Assembly: GCF_963855985.1 (NCBI RefSeq)
Contig: NC_087095.1
Span: 1,622,001-1,686,000 of the forward strand
Source: Ostrinia nubilalis
Taxonomy: Eukaryota; Arthropoda; Insecta; Lepidoptera; Crambidae
Direction: 5' to 3'
Length of the DNA: 64,000 nt
In this document: piece after piece, positions 1 through 11,500 of the stretch
Numbering within the stretch: position 1 is the first letter of the stretch
Layout of the letters: every line of letters begins with the position of its first letter
Position numbers and translations under genes: made by a program
Notes under the pieces: generated by a model
Seen by the model: only the letters and a program-made list of their open reading frames with translations
Databases searched by the model: none
What the model was told of the DNA's origin: nothing

Positions 1-970
1 ACTGAACGATTGGCTCAAAATTCAAAACAAAGTTGCTGAAAGATTTCAAATTAATTTAAATACTATTAGCATGCGAACACAGAAACTTTAATCATGATTA
101 TTTTATCAACCAATGAATCATGTTTCAATTATAAAATACCATAAAGTTACAAAGAGTTTGCGATTTGAAATCTAAATACACATAGCGTAATTTCCTCATT
201 TAAGCCCATTTACCTTAATTACCAAGAATTCCTACAAATACATAGGAAGCTCTCTATGTTGGCCAGTAAGGCATGTGGTGTTACTGCTGTATTGAATTCT
301 TAGTATAGCGTATGCAAATAGTATGCAAAACGCATAGTAACATAGTGTTTACTTCTTTGCATCTAACATTTAAATATGACTGCAGTGGCAGTGGGCTTAG
401 TGGCCGCCCCACCATTCTTCCGCTAATGTTTGAGTGTTATCGGTACACGCTAAATCATCCATGAGTGCACACGCACACTACAATAATGACGCTCGGATTG
501 CTCGGATCAAACTCCCCGCACCCCGCGCTTCCCTCGACCAAAAATTGGTGGGGCGCGTCTTCGTGGATAAAACATTCTATACTAGTATTTAGTTTTATTT
601 AACAGCAAGGGTAAACGAGTTCTTGATTGATGGCCAGATGACATAATCGAAGAGAATCTATATTTTCGCGCTTTTAAATAAATATTAATGTATGTACGAG
701 TATTTCAAGAAACCACACTGGTAACCGGTATTTTATTATTAGACTTGCCAGTTATTAAAATACTTGTAGAAAACATATTATATTGCTAATGTTGCATTGG
801 CTTAACCGGTTTCAAAGAAAAATACTTCATATTTACTCAATACTATTTTGTATTAATTTATACTCTGCAATACGAACCAGAGCTAGTTGTACCCTCACTC
901 TCTTTCATTCTTGCAAGTTTGCACGATTGATTGATAGTGAGAGGAGGAGTCATATCGAGCAGATTTTTAA

Positions 971-1170
971 GGCCAAGAACAGACGGTGAAACGCAACTGC
1001 AACGAAACTGCAACTGCTAGTTACTTTTGAGTTGCATCTAAGTTTCTGCTATAGCGTCCGTTGAGAGACCACACATGACGCGACCAGTTTGAAACTTTCA
1101 GTTTCATTCATCGGAATCATCACAAAGTTGCAGTTTCGTTGCAGTTGCGTTTCACCGTCTGTTCTGGGCC
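971..1170. mobile_element. MITE with about 45-bp inverted ends, TAA duplication
   Basis: GGCCAAGAACAGACGGTGAA at the left and its near complement at the right, continuing into AACGCAACTGCAACGAAAC on both sides. TAA flanks each end, as for Harbinger-type MITEs. Confidence 0.85.
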
Positions 1171-2897
1171 TAAGAGTATGACACTAGTCTCGTCTCAATG
1201 AGTCTGCATCACATCGTAGTCACAAGTCTTCGTAGCGTATATTTCGTAGCTTTCTTGCTACGAATAATTCGCTACGAAAAGGCATGATGATGCGCTAATA
1301 ATTGTTTTGCTTTTCAAACACAGTTCAAATATTTCAGAACTACATAATTTAACGTTTTGATTTGGGTAAAGCTGTTTCGCACAACACATTTATTTTATAC
1401 TTTTTAATGGTGTACTTTTGGGGAAAGTAGGTATGGATTGAAGGTGGTGCTATACTTTCATATTGAAACGGTTGATTTTGACACCTTTGAGAAAGGATTT
1501 GATAGCCAAACCGGCTGAAAGAGTTCTGATGAAACGCGTTTGCGGGAACATCAGACTGGAAAGTCAAAGGGTACAAGCATTTATAGGTCTTTCTACCTGG
1601 AATCTCTACCTATTTTTTAAAAATCAAACTACTAAGTTTTATTGTAAAATTGCATATTACTACGATATAAGATGCCACAGTGTCCAGCTTGATGTGTATC
1701 AACAAGCTCTGCTTAGTAACTGGTAGATAGTTGAAATATTTCATATTAGTTTTTTCAGCAAAGGGTAAATCGGATAGTAATAAAATAAAAGTGATGGAGC
1801 ACAAATTAAATTAGTATTTATTGCTTGTATTGTCTAACAAGTTAATGAAGTTTGCACAAATTATTTACAAACCGTATGCGATTTAACACGTGTTATGTTT
1901 AGTGTTTCGGATATAGAGCCCGATTGGCATATGAAGTTACAACTAAACTTAATTAGTTTCAAGGCTTTTATTAAGAAGTCTAAACTATTAAATCAGGTGG
2001 ATTTTGAAACTGGTTTCCAGTTTCAATAGAATTTTTAGTTCCTGAATAAATTACGTATTAACATATTTGCAACACGTAGGGGTCAATATCACGAATTAAT
2101 TGACTTGGAATTATATTGCATAAGTATTGGAGAAATGATACAAGATGGCTGTATTATGTGCCGTACCCGTACTATGTAACCATGTTGATCATTAGCAAGA
2201 GTGCGGGCTTTAGGTAATACAGTAATTATAATGTAAGCAATGATTAGGTATAATTCCAATTAATGCCATATAATTATTTGAAGATAAAAAGAAAATATTC
2301 GGTATTTTTCAAACTATTCGTACTTTAGCAATTAGCAAAATAGTACCATTTCGCCCAATAACCAGCATTGAATTAATTTAAATGGATTTTAACGCGATAT
2401 GCGGATAGGTAACATTGAAATAACCTGTATTTACTTGACGTTTCGACTTAAACCTGTTTAAATTAATTGAATTATGCAACGCGACAGTTTAAAATTAATT
2501 AACCAGCATTGAGTTAAATCGTTACAATACGTCCTTCCCCATCAACATTAGACTTGATAAGTCCCCCTTTAGAATTTAATATATGCTACAGCGAACGGAT
2601 TTGCTTCAACCGTGGTTAACCGATGACTTGTAACTTTAGACTGATGACATATCTTTTTCATTTAAAGGAAATAATTAACCAGTCCCAGCATTGGGAGACG
2701 AGGAGGAGCTGGAGCTTCAAACTATGGCACAAATGTAGCAAAATTTTTTTCTGAGGCCATATACATAAGAAATGCGATTGGAGTCTCACAGTTTCCTAGG
2801 GTCAACATACATCATACTATTGAAATAAACGAAGTAGAAATTCTATTATGTACAACCCGTTCTTGATAGCGCGTGAAGCAAAAGAGCTCTAGATTTA

Positions 2898-3074
2898 GCC
2901 TAGGCGCAGATCACCGACTTTTAGTTGGCCGATAGTTGGGTCGGGCTGTTGATCAGTATTGAGATGTATGAAAGTGCGCACATTACATCGATTTGGTATC
3001 GTCCGATTCTTCATACAAATTAGAATCGGACCCAACTATTTGCCAACCAAAAATTTGCTGGTCTGCGCCTAGGC
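2898..3074. mobile_element. MITE family M2 (GCCTAGGCGCAGA), copy 1
   Basis: Inverted ends GCCTAGGCGCAGA continue imperfectly through TTAGTTGGCCGATAGTTGGG. Flanks are TTA and ATA. Confidence 0.8.
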
Positions 3075-4186
3075 ATATTATGAAAGCTTTCAGGTAAGAC
3101 GTAATCATACCTAATGCTATGGAATGGTATATTCGTAACTATTATTTATTAATTAAGTATGTTTTGTTCTTGTTTATCCGTTATGTACCCGCCTTTGCTA
3201 GCTCCCACTCAGTCTAGTTTCGAACTTACCTGTAAAACAATTTCAACTATAGTAAATACCGAGGAGAACGCTTTTGACAGCTTGTGGAATGTTGGACAGC
3301 AACATGTTAATAAATTGAGATCACAAAGCAGGTTCTGTTCCAAGTTGCAGCAATTTGATTTGTGGAATTTATTAAGAAATGCACCGTTAAATTTGAGTAT
3401 TTATCAGTCATATATCACGATTTGCACGATAGCGTAAAATAATGAACTTAGAACGGGTTAGAACGTAGGTCATTGATCCAAGTCGAACAAGGTCTCTCCA
3501 TGGGTCATAAAAATCATAAAACTGAAACAATTGAACTTTTTAGCGTTGCACAATCCTTCTGTTCCACCAAATGGGGTAAATTGCATTATTATTATTACTG
3601 TAATAAATAATAATCGATAGGGAAGGGGAAATCACATAAGAAAATTCGTAACGGTTCTGTATGATTCGATTTATGTTGGTATAAAAACTAGTAATGTTTT
3701 TGTTCACGTTATTCATACTCGTATTACGTGCAAAGACACCATTTTTTTGGTTACAGGTAAAAATTTAAAAATATTTTTCCATTCGATCCAATAAAAACTG
3801 TAAAAATCAATTGGAAGTTTAAAGTAATTGATAAGTGTATTAAGGTTTTCAGGTCAGATCTGATTATAATTACCAATATCACATTTCAACAGATTACTGA
3901 GCACGCATAATAAATTAATAATTTATTAACTTAGCTTCAAATTGTTAAAAGTTAAGTAATTTGCATTGTAAAATATGCACGCTATAGTTTAAAAAATCAA
4001 GTACAACAATTGAACCAATAGCCGGTCCGATTTTGTTGTTCTACAATTTTGTTCTAGATACATTTCCAAACCTACCCTAGTTACTTAAAACAAACAAGAT
4101 CATCTTCGAAAAAAAATTACACACACATCAAGAGCAGTGTACGTGAAAGTGTTTGCAACATTGATCTACGAATCTACTCGCAGGAG

Positions 4187-4193
4187 TATAAAA
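4187..4193 (+). promoter_or_regulatory. TATA box of the PYPV-repeat gene
   Basis: TATAAAA stands 66-72 nt before the ATG. Transcription would start near 4215-4220 (ACACTCCGG region), leaving a 5' UTR of only about 40 nt. A strong TATA box with a short leader is usual for cuticular protein genes. Confidence 0.75.
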
Positions 4194-4258
4194 CCAGAAC
4201 GCGGCGCTGACACGGCACACTCCGGCGTCGCATTCGCTGCACAACAAGCAAAGCGAAC

Positions 4259-5469
4259 ATGAAGCTTTTGGTCAGTAAACAACTTATAAAAACACCCTAA
4301 ATATTAAACCATTCAAATAAATCAGGATGCTAATCTACTCTTTCTCATTCCAGAGGTCGTCTTTAATCCTGGCCGTGGCTATAAGCCTGGTCACGGCAGA
4401 GGAGAAGGCGGAGGACAAGAAGGCTGAAGACACCAAATCGGTGGACGAGAAGAAGCAAGACAAAAGAGGACTGTCCGATTTCGGGTACGGCGACTTCGGC
4501 GGTCACGACTTCGGAGGACACGACTTTGGCGGACACGACTTCGGCGGCCACGACTTCGGCGGCCACGAGCACCACGAAGAACACGTGAAGACCATCACTG
4601 TTGTCAAGAAAGTGCCCGTGCCCTACCCCGTGGAGAAGCACATCCCCGTGCCCGTCGAGAAACATGTGCCCGTGCCAGTGAAAGTGCCCGTCCCGCACCC
4701 GTACCCAGTCGTGAAAACCGTACACTTCCCGGTCAAGGAGGTCGTCAAAGTACCTGAGTACATCCCCAAGCCCTACCCCGTGACCAAGCACGTCCCCTAC
4801 CCCGTCAAAGTGGAAGTTGACAGGCCTGTTCCAGTCAAGGTTTACGAGAAAGTGCCCTACCCAGTGGAGAAACACATCCCCTACCCAGTGAAGGTGCACG
4901 TCCCGCACCCCTACCCGGTGGAGAAGACCGTGCACTACCCCGTGAAGGTGCCCGTGAAAGTGCCCGCCCCCTACCCAGTGGAGAAGATCGTACACTACCC
5001 CGTCAAGGTCCACGTTGACAACCCCGTCCCAGTTCACGTAGAGAAACCCGTGCCCGTCCCAGTGGAGAAGCCAGTGCCTTACCCAGTCGAGAAGAAAGTA
5101 CCTTACCCAGTTAAGGTGCACGTTGACAACCCCGTGCCTGTTCACGTAGAGAAACCAGTGCCTTACCCCGTCAAAGTGCCAGTGCCCGCACCCTACCCTG
5201 TGGAGAAGGTGATCCCTTACCCTGTGGAGAAGAAGGTGCCTTACCCCGTGCACGTGCCCGTCGACAGGCCCGTGCCAGTCCACCTTGAGAAGCACGTTCC
5301 CTACCCGGTGGAGAAGCATGTGCCTTACCCAGTGAAGGTCCCAGTTCCCCATGTTGTTCACCACGAGGAACACCATGACTTCCATGGCCACGAGCACATC
5401 AGCCACGACCACCACGAGGGTCTGGAGAGCCACGGAGGCTTCGAAGGTCACGAGGAACACCACCATTAA
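4259..5469 (+). CDS. PV/PY-repeat secreted protein, CPLCP-type cuticular protein
   Basis: Two exons, 4259-4270 (MKLL) and 4354-5469, give 375 residues. The intron donor is gtcagt and the acceptor cattccag; a 4-codon first exon is typical of insect cuticular protein genes. Signal peptide 1-19 (ends SLVTA), a Lys/Glu/Asp linker with a KR pair near 43, five GGHDF repeats about 53-74, then about 260 residues of PYPVEKH / PYPVKVPV repeats with at least 15 PYPV units, and a His/Glu/Gly-rich tail from about 341. Known: high density of PV and PY defines the CPLCP class of insect cuticular proteins. Inference: secreted structural protein of cuticle or a similar extracellular layer; the His-rich ends could bind metal or catechols. 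It sits on the opposite strand inside the last visible intron of gene A. GC-rich codons contrast with AT-rich flanks. Function beyond structure is not shown. Confidence 0.88.
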
Positions 5470-5588
5470 AAGAACTGATCTCTACCCCTATTTAGCTTTA
5501 AATGTTATAATTTTTTTATTTGTTTTATAAGTATTGTTTTATTTTTACGACTGGTCTGTACGTGTACATGTAAATAGTTAACGAAAGT

Positions 5589-5654
5589 ATTAAAAGAGTG
5601 ATGAATCGTATTTATGTTTTAACTCATTTTCCTGTAGTTGCAGACAATAATAAA
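5589..5654 (+). terminator. Candidate poly(A) signals of the PYPV-repeat gene
   Basis: ATTAAA at 5589-5594 and AATAAA at 5649-5654 lie 120 and 180 nt after the stop codon. Either could serve. Confidence 0.5.
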
Positions 5655-7236
5655 ATATGAAATCGAAATATCCCATTGCAATTCTAAAATAAAATACTTA
5701 AGTAACCATTTTGTACAAGCTCGCTTTCCTGTTTCGCTAAACGAATATAAAATAAGCACTGCGACATAAAATAAAGCAGTAAAGTTACGAAACCAATAAT
5801 AAAATAATCTCAACGATCAAGAAAGAAAAGCTACTTATCATGTACATAATTGTCTTTATCTGTAAATTTTGTAATACATCATAATATTGCTCATTAAAAT
5901 GCAATTGACCCAAATACCTAAAAACGCATAGTTTCAAAACATAGTTTATTAGTTCGCTTGCAAACACGCGGAAAATGTATCAGATCGTATTAAAAAGAGT
6001 GATTGCTTTCATAATGGTCCTTCGAAACGCATCAGAAATGATGCTAAGCAACATAAATTAATTTCCTAGTTGTTTAAGCCGCGGGGAAACGTCTAGATAT
6101 GCGAGTTATGCAAGCCTTACGTAAGCGCGCAAGGCGGCGTCTCATCTAGTGATAATATGACGTACGTATCAATTACCCGATACCGAAATGTGGTATATTT
6201 TAAACGAGTAACGATTATGGAAGTAACAGGTTTGTATTCGTATCGCCTTTTTGATCAACGGATAGGTTCGTAGTTACCAAATTTGGTAATAATAATGTTG
6301 TATACTAGGTCGGGCGTGTGCTTTAAATTTGTGATTTCAAAATTTGGTTTATAAATCAACACATTTTTTTTAGTTTTTTTTTAATTAACTGCCAATTTGT
6401 TTTATACGAAATTCAATTGATTAACCAATTTATGATTATTTTTGTAACGTAACATGGTCACTATTTTAATATAAACAATAATGCAACCATACCCTCCCAC
6501 TGAACAGGAATTTCTTCATACCCACGGAAGTATGGCAAGATTGCCGCTGTGGGGTACGTACAGGTTACGTTCAGAAACTGTGTGAGATTTTTCGCAACGG
6601 TTTTGTTACACACACGATTTCCCAGAGATACGAAATACGGAATCGTAATTCGAAACGCTTAAGACAGATTATAAATTATAATTAAGGTCCCTAACAGCGG
6701 ATATTGTAGTAAAATTGCATTCTTCAGAATTTAAATAAATCAAATGCGGAAATCAAACCTCAATGGTAATTTTTTCTATTATAATTGCACAGTTTTTAAG
6801 AATACAAAATACTTATTATATCAAATGCGAATTTCAAAAACTCCAATCGCTTAAGTTCCTTTATTGTCTATGGCAATTATCCTCCTTCCATAACACTTTA
6901 TAATTTAACATTTGTGAAATACGAGTATTTATTTTAAAAAGTCACTTAGTTCACAGACGCACAAAGTAATAAATAAAACTTGGCAATCTTTTATTGTTTT
7001 GCTATGTATTTCTCTCACTTAGTAATTTCCCAAAGCATATTACTCAAACGTGACATAATGAATGTAAGATCTTTCTAGAGCACCCAAGTGTAATGATTAC
7101 CGGGTAAATATAGCATAATGTACAACAAATGCTAAATATTGTGTTTAACAGCGGGCGTTAACATAAGGCGTAAATACCCGTGTTACGAGTATGTCTTTAT
7201 CGTAACATTTTGACAGACAACTTCACTTCACGTGTC

Positions 7237-7627
7237 AGGGAGATGCCACACGGTGCGGTGCGGCGCCGCACCGCAAACCTGCTGCTGTCTTTCCCGAAAA
7301 CTATAATCCGGGCCTCTTCAAGGCGAGAGTGAATAAGCACTTACAGGGCAGATATGTACCATCCTAGACTGCATCCCACTTAACATCAGGTGCGATTGTG
7401 GTCAAATACCTGCCTTGTTATGCATAAAAAAAAATTGCCGCATGCATCACTGTACACATGGTGGTATGCGGCGCCGCAACGGCACCGTCTCGCTCAATCG
7501 AAGTGCGGTGTGCTTGCGGTGCGGCGCCGGAACGCACTGTCTGACATAATATTATCATTGATTTTTATATGAAGAACGCCGCAGCGGCACTGATCCGGCG
7601 CCGCACCGCACCGTGAGGCTTCTCCCT
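7237..7627. mobile_element. MITE with 32-bp GC-rich inverted ends
   Basis: AGGGAGATGCCACACGGTGC at the left and the near complement at the right, continuing through GGTGCGGCGCCGCACC. A retroelement 3' end with an A-tract (about 7312-7434, GGCCTCTTCAAGGCGAGAGT onward) is nested inside. Confidence 0.75.
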
Positions 7628-7749
7628 TACTTTTCAACGCTACGAAGCTTACGACGAACTCTACTTGGTAGAGACATGACAACTTCTATTTGTACTTGTT
7701 TTTTGTTATCTGATTCTGTGTTATATTTTAAGTTGGAAGCAAATAAATG

Positions 7750-7777
7750 TTTTTCTTTCTTTCTTTCTTTCTTTCTA
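7750..7777 (+). repeat. (CTTT)n microsatellite
   Basis: About seven CTTT units follow GCAAATAAATG; likely the 3' tail of a non-LTR element. Shorter cognates end at 21029, 25438 and 29597. Confidence 0.8.
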
Positions 7778-8466
7778 TTACTTCAGTTTTATCCTTCTAC
7801 GAAACATAGTGTCGTATAAATGAGAGATCATGTTTGAACGGATATTACAATCGTGTGAAGCTAGTTTATTAATTTATTTGTAGTATTTTATACACGTTGC
7901 GAATGCGGAAAAAGTTACGACGTTTTAACTATCGCAGATCTTAGTTAACTATTGTTGATGCATGTATTGTGTCGTGTGAATACAATACTGTGACTGTAAG
8001 TACCTATACAGTGCTAGATATCATTATTAGTACTAAAGTATTATTATGTTTTGTATTCGTGTAGAATTTGTCATGTTTTTTGTTATTAATAATTTTAATT
8101 AAACTTATGTTTGAATAAAATAAAACGTAGGGGCTTGACGTTGTCACGTTTTACATAATTATTACTGCGCTGTCATATAAGATTCAATAGGGAGAATCTA
8201 AAGGTGAGTATAGATTAAAGCATTTACATGTAACAGAACAACGAGCCGCTCAATGAAATGTCTTGTGTCATACCCTATCACTAACCAAACGTCGTGAATT
8301 TTACCTGTGTTGTAGCATTCGTAAAAACGTTACATTACATAGAAATGCTCCAGTCTATACTAACCTTTATAGGATGCCTATGGCGGCTTAAAGTGTATAC
8401 CCAGGGTGTAATGCTCGATAGGAAACCAAATGTTAACCAATAAGTAATCCTAAAACTATAACTTAC

Positions 8467-8565
8467 CTTATGTACGGGATGTTCGCCGGAATGTGGTACT
8501 TGGAGCCAGGATCGAAGTCCAGCTCGGATCTCAGGACTGGAGGCTTGATGCCTTGGTACTGCTCC
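8467..8565 (-). CDS. Gene A exon 9 (last exon in the window)
   Basis: This 99-nt exon encodes [20 protein letters not shown], then [13 protein letters not shown]. It carries the conserved KYH and PYIR residues. The donor gtaagt is in phase 2, so at least one more exon (expected to start Y-[FY]-V-S) must lie to the left. I found none between here and base 1. Confidence 0.9.
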
Positions 8566-11500
8566 CTGTAACAATAGACATCAAGTTATGACCTACTTCT
8601 GTAAAATCAGCAGATGGACTAAAGATCTTTGGAATAATCCTAAGTTTAAATCATCCATCTTATTGAGTGCTTAAAAATTAATTGACACGCTTAAATAATG
8701 TGATATAGGCAATGAAATGTAAGCCTTCCCGCAGACTGCAAACTTTTTGTGGCCGATGGTTGGGCCCGATTCTAATGTATGAAAAATCGGCCGATACCAG
8801 TGTGCGCACTTTCATAGACGTCCATAATGATTAACAGACCGTCCCAACTATCGACCAACTAAAAATCAGTGGTCTGCGCCTAGGCTAAAAGTATTTTCAC
8901 AGCGCATGGGGGCTCAAGCTCATGCACACTTTCGCCCTCAGCGGGATTTGAACCCGCAACGTCAGAAGCTACGCTGATCGTTAGTACGCTCACCACAAGG
9001 CCAGCGGTAACCGTTAAGAATTTAAGGCCCACACATTCCATTAAAACGCAACATTTCCCACATATTTAAAACCGCAAACGTTAAATATTATTTCTTATTA
9101 CATCGCAATCCACGATTTGGCCACAGCCACAATAAAAACATTAAAATCGCGCGTAAATGAAATGGGGTCGGTTTGTAAGCGCACGCGCATGACGTAACAT
9201 GCAGTGGTTTAATGGCGTATGGGTAACATGACTTTGTAGAGTAACGGCTGAATAATGGTCCAAGTGACAAGAATCTCTCACAACACCTTGACATAAACTT
9301 CAAGCCCGCCCGAACGGACGACGCGGCGACGCCGCGAGCCGCCAGTCTGCTTGTGACCACGGCTGCAGCATCGCAGCCGAAACGTCAAGCCGTGAATACA
9401 CAAAGTAAGTCATTAATAAACGTCGCGTTAAGACCCGTGTCTTACTATTTTAATTAAAATGGAACGCGAAAGTTTAAAATCTTATAAACTTTCTGTTTTA
9501 AAGAACGTAAGTGTAGATATTTTACAGGGAAGAAGGAAACGGAATACCTAACCTACGGCTAGTAGTACGCTCATAAATAAACCTAAACCTTAGCAAAAAA
9601 AATGACTTTTACATAAGCCTAGAAGTTTTCACTGGTAATTAAAAATTGAATGGACATATTACAATTTATTAGGTATCTGGCTGAAGTTTAAACGCAAAAT
9701 CATTTCAACACCCAAATAAAGCATCTCTGTTTGATCATTCATAAGTTTTAGGAAAGCCAGGATTGACACAACAAAAAAAACAACACAGTAAAATTAGTTT
9801 TTTGAAAACCACTGGTAGATTCTCAAATCCTTTCATCACCTAAAATGATTTATCACTTTTCGTCAGGTGAGACACAGGCCAACAGTTTCCTCGTTGTGGA
9901 TAAAAAATGTTACGTTCTTTCTCAGCTTACAGCTCATTACAAAATGATTAATTTTACTTTTCCTCTTACAACTTGTACCAAACCACATTCGCTTTCGTCC
10001 GAGATTGAACCCGTTATGAGTCAAGGCCGCGAAGACCGCAATCCCATCGCTCAACCGGCTTACTCTACTATCTTTTTGCCACTTAGCGCCATCACATGCG
10101 TCGACTTTGAGAATGGACGGTGGTTGTGTTGGACGTTCAATTTGGAGCAGACGTAATTTGAGTGTAGTGCGATGTGAAAAAAAACTGGATTGGAGATATT
10201 TATTAGTTGTTTTCTTATTTTATTAGCCTTAGAACAGTTATAAGGGCCAGTTGCACCAGTTCATCATAAGCTTTCAGTTAATTGTTTTAGCGTTATAGTT
10301 CAAACTCTATACTCGTATATTGGTGGTAATTTTATCCGAGAGGTGTGAAGCAAAAAGGTATAGTTAACTTAACACAACAAGCTCTTAATTTGGTTTCCAG
10401 GAACTTTACAATTGACATGGTTTTTTCAGATCCCCACCATTGGTTTTCACTACAATAGTATTATTTTCTTCACTGTTCAGGTTTGTTCGTATATGGCAGG
10501 GGTGGCCAAATTTTTGACCTGTGAGGTCTACTTATGCTCGAAAATATTTCTTGCGGTCGACTGCAAGGTGCGGTTTAGAAGAGTGAAATAAAACATTTTT
10601 CATTTTCAATCATTCTGTTCAGTTTAACTTTCGCGGGCTACCAAAATCTTCTTCGCGGTCTTCTTGACCATCACTATATGGTAACCAAACATAGCCCTGC
10701 CCAGTTTAGTCTAATCCGTCAAGAAATCACCCGCCGACAATTGCTCATTAGTGCCCAGCAAACTAGAGTTATCAACATTAGATAACTTACTGTAATATTG
10801 GTCGAGGGACAGCAGCCACATCAGCATTTTACGAACAAACGCCAATTAAAACCTGGTGGTAATACTTAGGAATTTATGAAAAAAGTTTGTTTTAACTCAA
10901 TGTCACTTTTTAACGACTTTAAAAAAAGGAGGAGGTTCTGAATTCGATCTTCGGGTCACGTGTTAAGAAACAAGGTTCTGGAAGTTTTAATTCTTTCCTA
11001 TGCGAATTGTCTCAACGATTTGGAAAAATTCAAGGGGCATTCTCGAAGCTCGTAAATTAATCTTTACCTCAGTATTTTGATGTGATCCCTGATGGAGTGA
11101 GTTTGCCCAGAAGATGCTTAGATAATCAGGGGCATCTTGTAAATTTCGGGAAGCTAATAGCACATAAATCCGTAAATGAACTAAAGTCGCTGACATAGCC
11201 CGACGGATTAGCAAGCTGAAGTGGCAATGGGCAGGGCACATAGTACTGCTGAGATGATGATGATGAATAGGACACATATCTTATCTACTACTAATAAGGT
11301 AAAATCTTTATTAATTGATGTCTACAAGTTGTGACAATGGCCAATGGAATTGCAGTCTACTTTAATGGTGAATGAACAGTGTGTTCTCCCTACACTATGC
11401 CTCGATCCAGCTGGCACATGTGACGTAAAGTTCACGCTCTGCCGCGCTAAGTAATCACCCGTGCCTGCTTCTAGGTCAATAGATTATGTTGGTCTTCTTC

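Larger units (their letters stand above)
1..8466. other. Intron of gene A after exon 9 (right part)
   Basis: It holds the PYPV-repeat gene, MITEs at 971-1170, 2898-3074 and 7237-7627, and a (CTTT)n tract. A GC-rich patch at about 480-560 is unexplained. I searched the minus strand for the terminal ACE exons ([14 protein letters not shown]) and saw none. In 1171-2897, 3075-4186 and 5655-7236 I see only AT-rich DNA. Confidence 0.7.

Noticed and set aside
1349..1726. Overlapping 75- and 87-codon frames on both strands
   Set aside because: No family resemblance; flanking DNA is repeat-like and AT-rich.
3159..3437. 92-codon open frame on the plus strand
   Set aside because: No recognisable domain, no splice or promoter context; length is within chance for this DNA.
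4363..5466. 367-codon open frame on the minus strand opposite the PYPV-repeat gene
   Set aside because: It is a shadow of the repeats: GTG/CAC- and CCC-rich sense codons leave the antisense frame free of stops. It has no signal, no domain and an implausible His/Val/Trp-rich composition.
8936..9012. Possible functional tRNA gene
   Set aside because: Box A and box B are present but no acceptor stem forms; it reads as a SINE head. The same holds for 27262-27345, 28722-28800 and 63650-63715.
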